A stretch of 64,000 nt of DNA, taken from contig CANNBV010000001.1 in assembly GCA_947502975.1 (NCBI GenBank), positions 868,001-932,000 on the forward strand, given 5' to 3'. How positions within the stretch are numbered: position 1 is the first letter of the stretch; the number at the start of each line of letters is the position of its first letter. This DNA comes from an uncultured Flavobacteriaceae bacterium (GTDB lineage: Bacteria; Bacteroidota; Bacteroidia; Flavobacteriales; Flavobacteriaceae). The translations under genes were made by a program, and so were the position numbers. Of this stretch, positions 62,713 through 64,000 are shown piece by piece. Under the pieces are notes generated by a model that saw only the letters and a program-made list of their open reading frames with translations, did not search any database and was not told the DNA's origin.

Positions 62713-63909
62713 TTACATAGTTACTCCACTAGTAGCAAAAGCAATTCCGAAAGAAATAACACTGATAACAATTCCAATCATAAAGACTGTATAAGTTGTT
62801 CTTAATAGATTATACTTTCTATTTAAAACAAGACCAAGAAAATATAAATCTTTAGTTAAAGAACCATACAAATAATCTTTGTCTTTCATCATTTCTCCCA
62901 TAGCCCACTCAAAGTCATTTAAGCCCATTTGGTGAAAATTTCCAAAGAATAGTAAGTTTACTTTTTTGTTAGCAACATCGTCTTTAGTGAATTGACCTTT
63001 TGTAACATTTGGTCTGGTAGCTAATACAGATAAAACTATAGAAGCAACAGTAAAAGCAAGAAATATTAGTGTAGGGTATATTAAATAACTATTAGACGGA
63101 TTATCTAGTTTAGGTAATAAATTAGATAAAGCCACAGAAATGATAATAGCATTTACAGAGAGTAAGATGTTCGCTTTGGTGTCGGCAATATCACTCAGCG
63201 TGATGTGGTTTCTTAAAGCAACTCTAAACATGGTTTCAATACCTCTATCTGGTAATTCTACCTTGTTCTTTTTAAAACTTAATTCCTCTTTTTTCTGTTT
63301 CAGTTTTTTTGTGTCTGTGTCGAGTTTCTTTTTTGTCTTTATAAGTTCAGAAAGATTTTTACCTTTTCGTTTATCCCATATACTGGAAGCTTCAGTAGTG
63401 TAAAAACGATGCTTCGTAGATAAAAAGTGAATATTTTCATCCAACCATTCTTGTTCTGTGTAAGTTTTATCGCATAGTATTTCCCATTCTTTTCGTAGTA
63501 ACTCGCAGATTTCAAAATAGCTTTTACTACCAATATGTGAACAATCAGCATCTCTAATAATCTTTTCTAATTGTGTATTAGGAACAGCTTCCATTTTAGT
63601 TACTAGAATTAAATCACATATAGTTTTAATATCACTTTCAGAACAATCTTTTGCGCTCAAAAATTCTTTCGCTATAGCTACACTAGCTTCTTCATGATTA
63701 TCTATCCCTTTAGTGTATCCTGTATCATGTAACCAAGCCGCAACTAGGAGCAGATTTTTATCAGCTTCATTAATTTTAGATAATTCCGCAATTTCAGTAG
63801 CGCTTTCAACAACACGTTGAGTATGTGGGATATTATGATATGTAAAGGAAGTATCTAGCTTATCGTTAAGTAGATTAAGTGTGAATTTTTCAACTTCAGT
63901 AATCAACAT
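62713..63909 (-). CDS. HD phosphohydrolase fused to Pycsar-type transmembrane effector domain (DUF5706-like)
   Basis: 398 residues. The N-terminal HD domain has His29, the His61-Asp62 pair ('WLHDTGYTKGIDNHEEAS') and Asp120/Asp122 ('IIRDADCSHIG'), so its metal site looks intact. A coiled linker (about 185-215) leads to a C-terminal membrane domain (about 220-398): 'NHITLSDIADTKANILLSVN', 'LSVLATRPNVTKGQFTKDD' and 'GLVLNRKYNLLRTTYTVFM'. This domain is the PycTM effector family of Pycsar antiphage systems, in which cCMP or cUMP triggers membrane damage. No pyrimidine cyclase gene is in the window. The HD part might degrade the signal or a related nucleotide. Confidence 0.85.
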   Translation of the reverse strand: MLITEVEKFTLNLLNDKLDTSFTYHNIPHTQRVVESATEIAELSKINEADKNLLLVAAWLHDTGYTKGIDNHEEASVAIAKEFLSAKDCSESDIKTICDLILVTKMEAVPNTQLEKIIRDADCSHIGSKSYFEICELLRKEWEILCDKTYTEQEWLDENIHFLSTKHRFYTTEASSIWDKRKGKNLSELIKTKKKLDTDTKKLKQKKEELSFKKNKVELPDRGIETMFRVALRNHITLSDIADTKANILLSVNAIIISVALSNLLPKLDNPSNSYLIYPTLIFLAFTVASIVLSVLATRPNVTKGQFTKDDVANKKVNLLFFGNFHQMGLNDFEWAMGEMMKDKDYLYGSLTKDLYFLGLVLNRKYNLLRTTYTVFMIGIVISVISFGIAFATSGVTM

Positions 63910-64000
63910 ATATATGATTTAAATAAATGATTATTAGTAAAAATACTAAACTTTAATAACATTAAAATTTGGCATGTATAACGTAATAATTTGTCGTAAA

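Noticed and set aside
1-64000. CRISPR arrays, prophage or insertion sequence genes
   Set aside because: No regularly spaced repeats, no transposase, integrase or phage structural gene seen on either strand.

Overview
The window comes from an AT-rich (about one third G+C) genome of a marine or soil Flavobacteriaceae-type Bacteroidota. Evidence: SusC/SusD pairs, a type IX secretion (T9SS) C-terminal signal, FecR/ECF-sigma regulation, TonB-domain M56 peptidases, an HTH 'triple-tyrosine' sensor-regulator, several TTG starts, and promoters of the Bacteroidota type (TTTG, 18-22 nt, TAnnTTTG). No transposase, integrase, phage gene, rRNA or CRISPR array is visible.

Layout. 1-3 kb: the 3' part of an M56 (BlaR1-like) peptidase with a TonB C-terminal domain, a TPR protein and a TonB-CTD-like lipoprotein. 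3-5.8 kb (minus): a membrane operon (UPF0104-type flippase/synthase, GT2 glycosyltransferase, YccA/Bax-inhibitor). 5.8-12 kb (plus): a tightly packed housekeeping run (porin-like protein, RuvC, TPR-LRR lipoprotein, small membrane protein, HemW, cyclase/hydrolase, DUF4230, GNAT). 12-13.6 kb: MmcQ and PhnA-like genes bracketed by two inverted copies of a genomic repeat, then a DUF1272 protein. 13.7-17 kb: two small exported proteins, a tandem pair of STAS proteins and a DUF4407 membrane protein.

17-27.7 kb (minus): ECF sigma factor, then a tight operon FecR - SusC with STN domain - SusD - lipoprotein - MauG-like dihaem peroxidase - T9SS-secreted protein. Its promoter region carries a perfect 17-bp palindrome (TTATTTAGACTAAATAA) whose 13-bp core recurs at the promoter of the TonB siderophore-type receptor at 59-61.7 kb. 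This suggests that a common metal-responsive repressor controls both, and that this SusCD system may import a metal complex rather than a glycan. 27.8-30.4 kb: EamA transporter, M20 dipeptidase, tRNA-Leu(UAG).

30.5-55.5 kb (plus): a large polysaccharide utilisation locus (PUL). It holds a membrane-spanning HTH regulator, SusC, SusD, a duplicated-LamG surface protein, two GH144/glycoamylase-like enzymes, two esterases, GH3, GH2, GH43, two FGly sulfatases and an endonuclease/exonuclease/phosphatase-fold enzyme. An inverted-repeat operator (TACGTCA motifs) lies upstream of SusC. The GH144 + GH3 core suggests a substituted beta-1,2-glucan; a sulfated algal glycan is the main alternative. 55.7-64 kb: a GAF protein, an iron-uptake pair (PepSY membrane protein and TonB receptor), an unknown exported protein, and an HD-phosphohydrolase fused to a Pycsar-type transmembrane effector domain.
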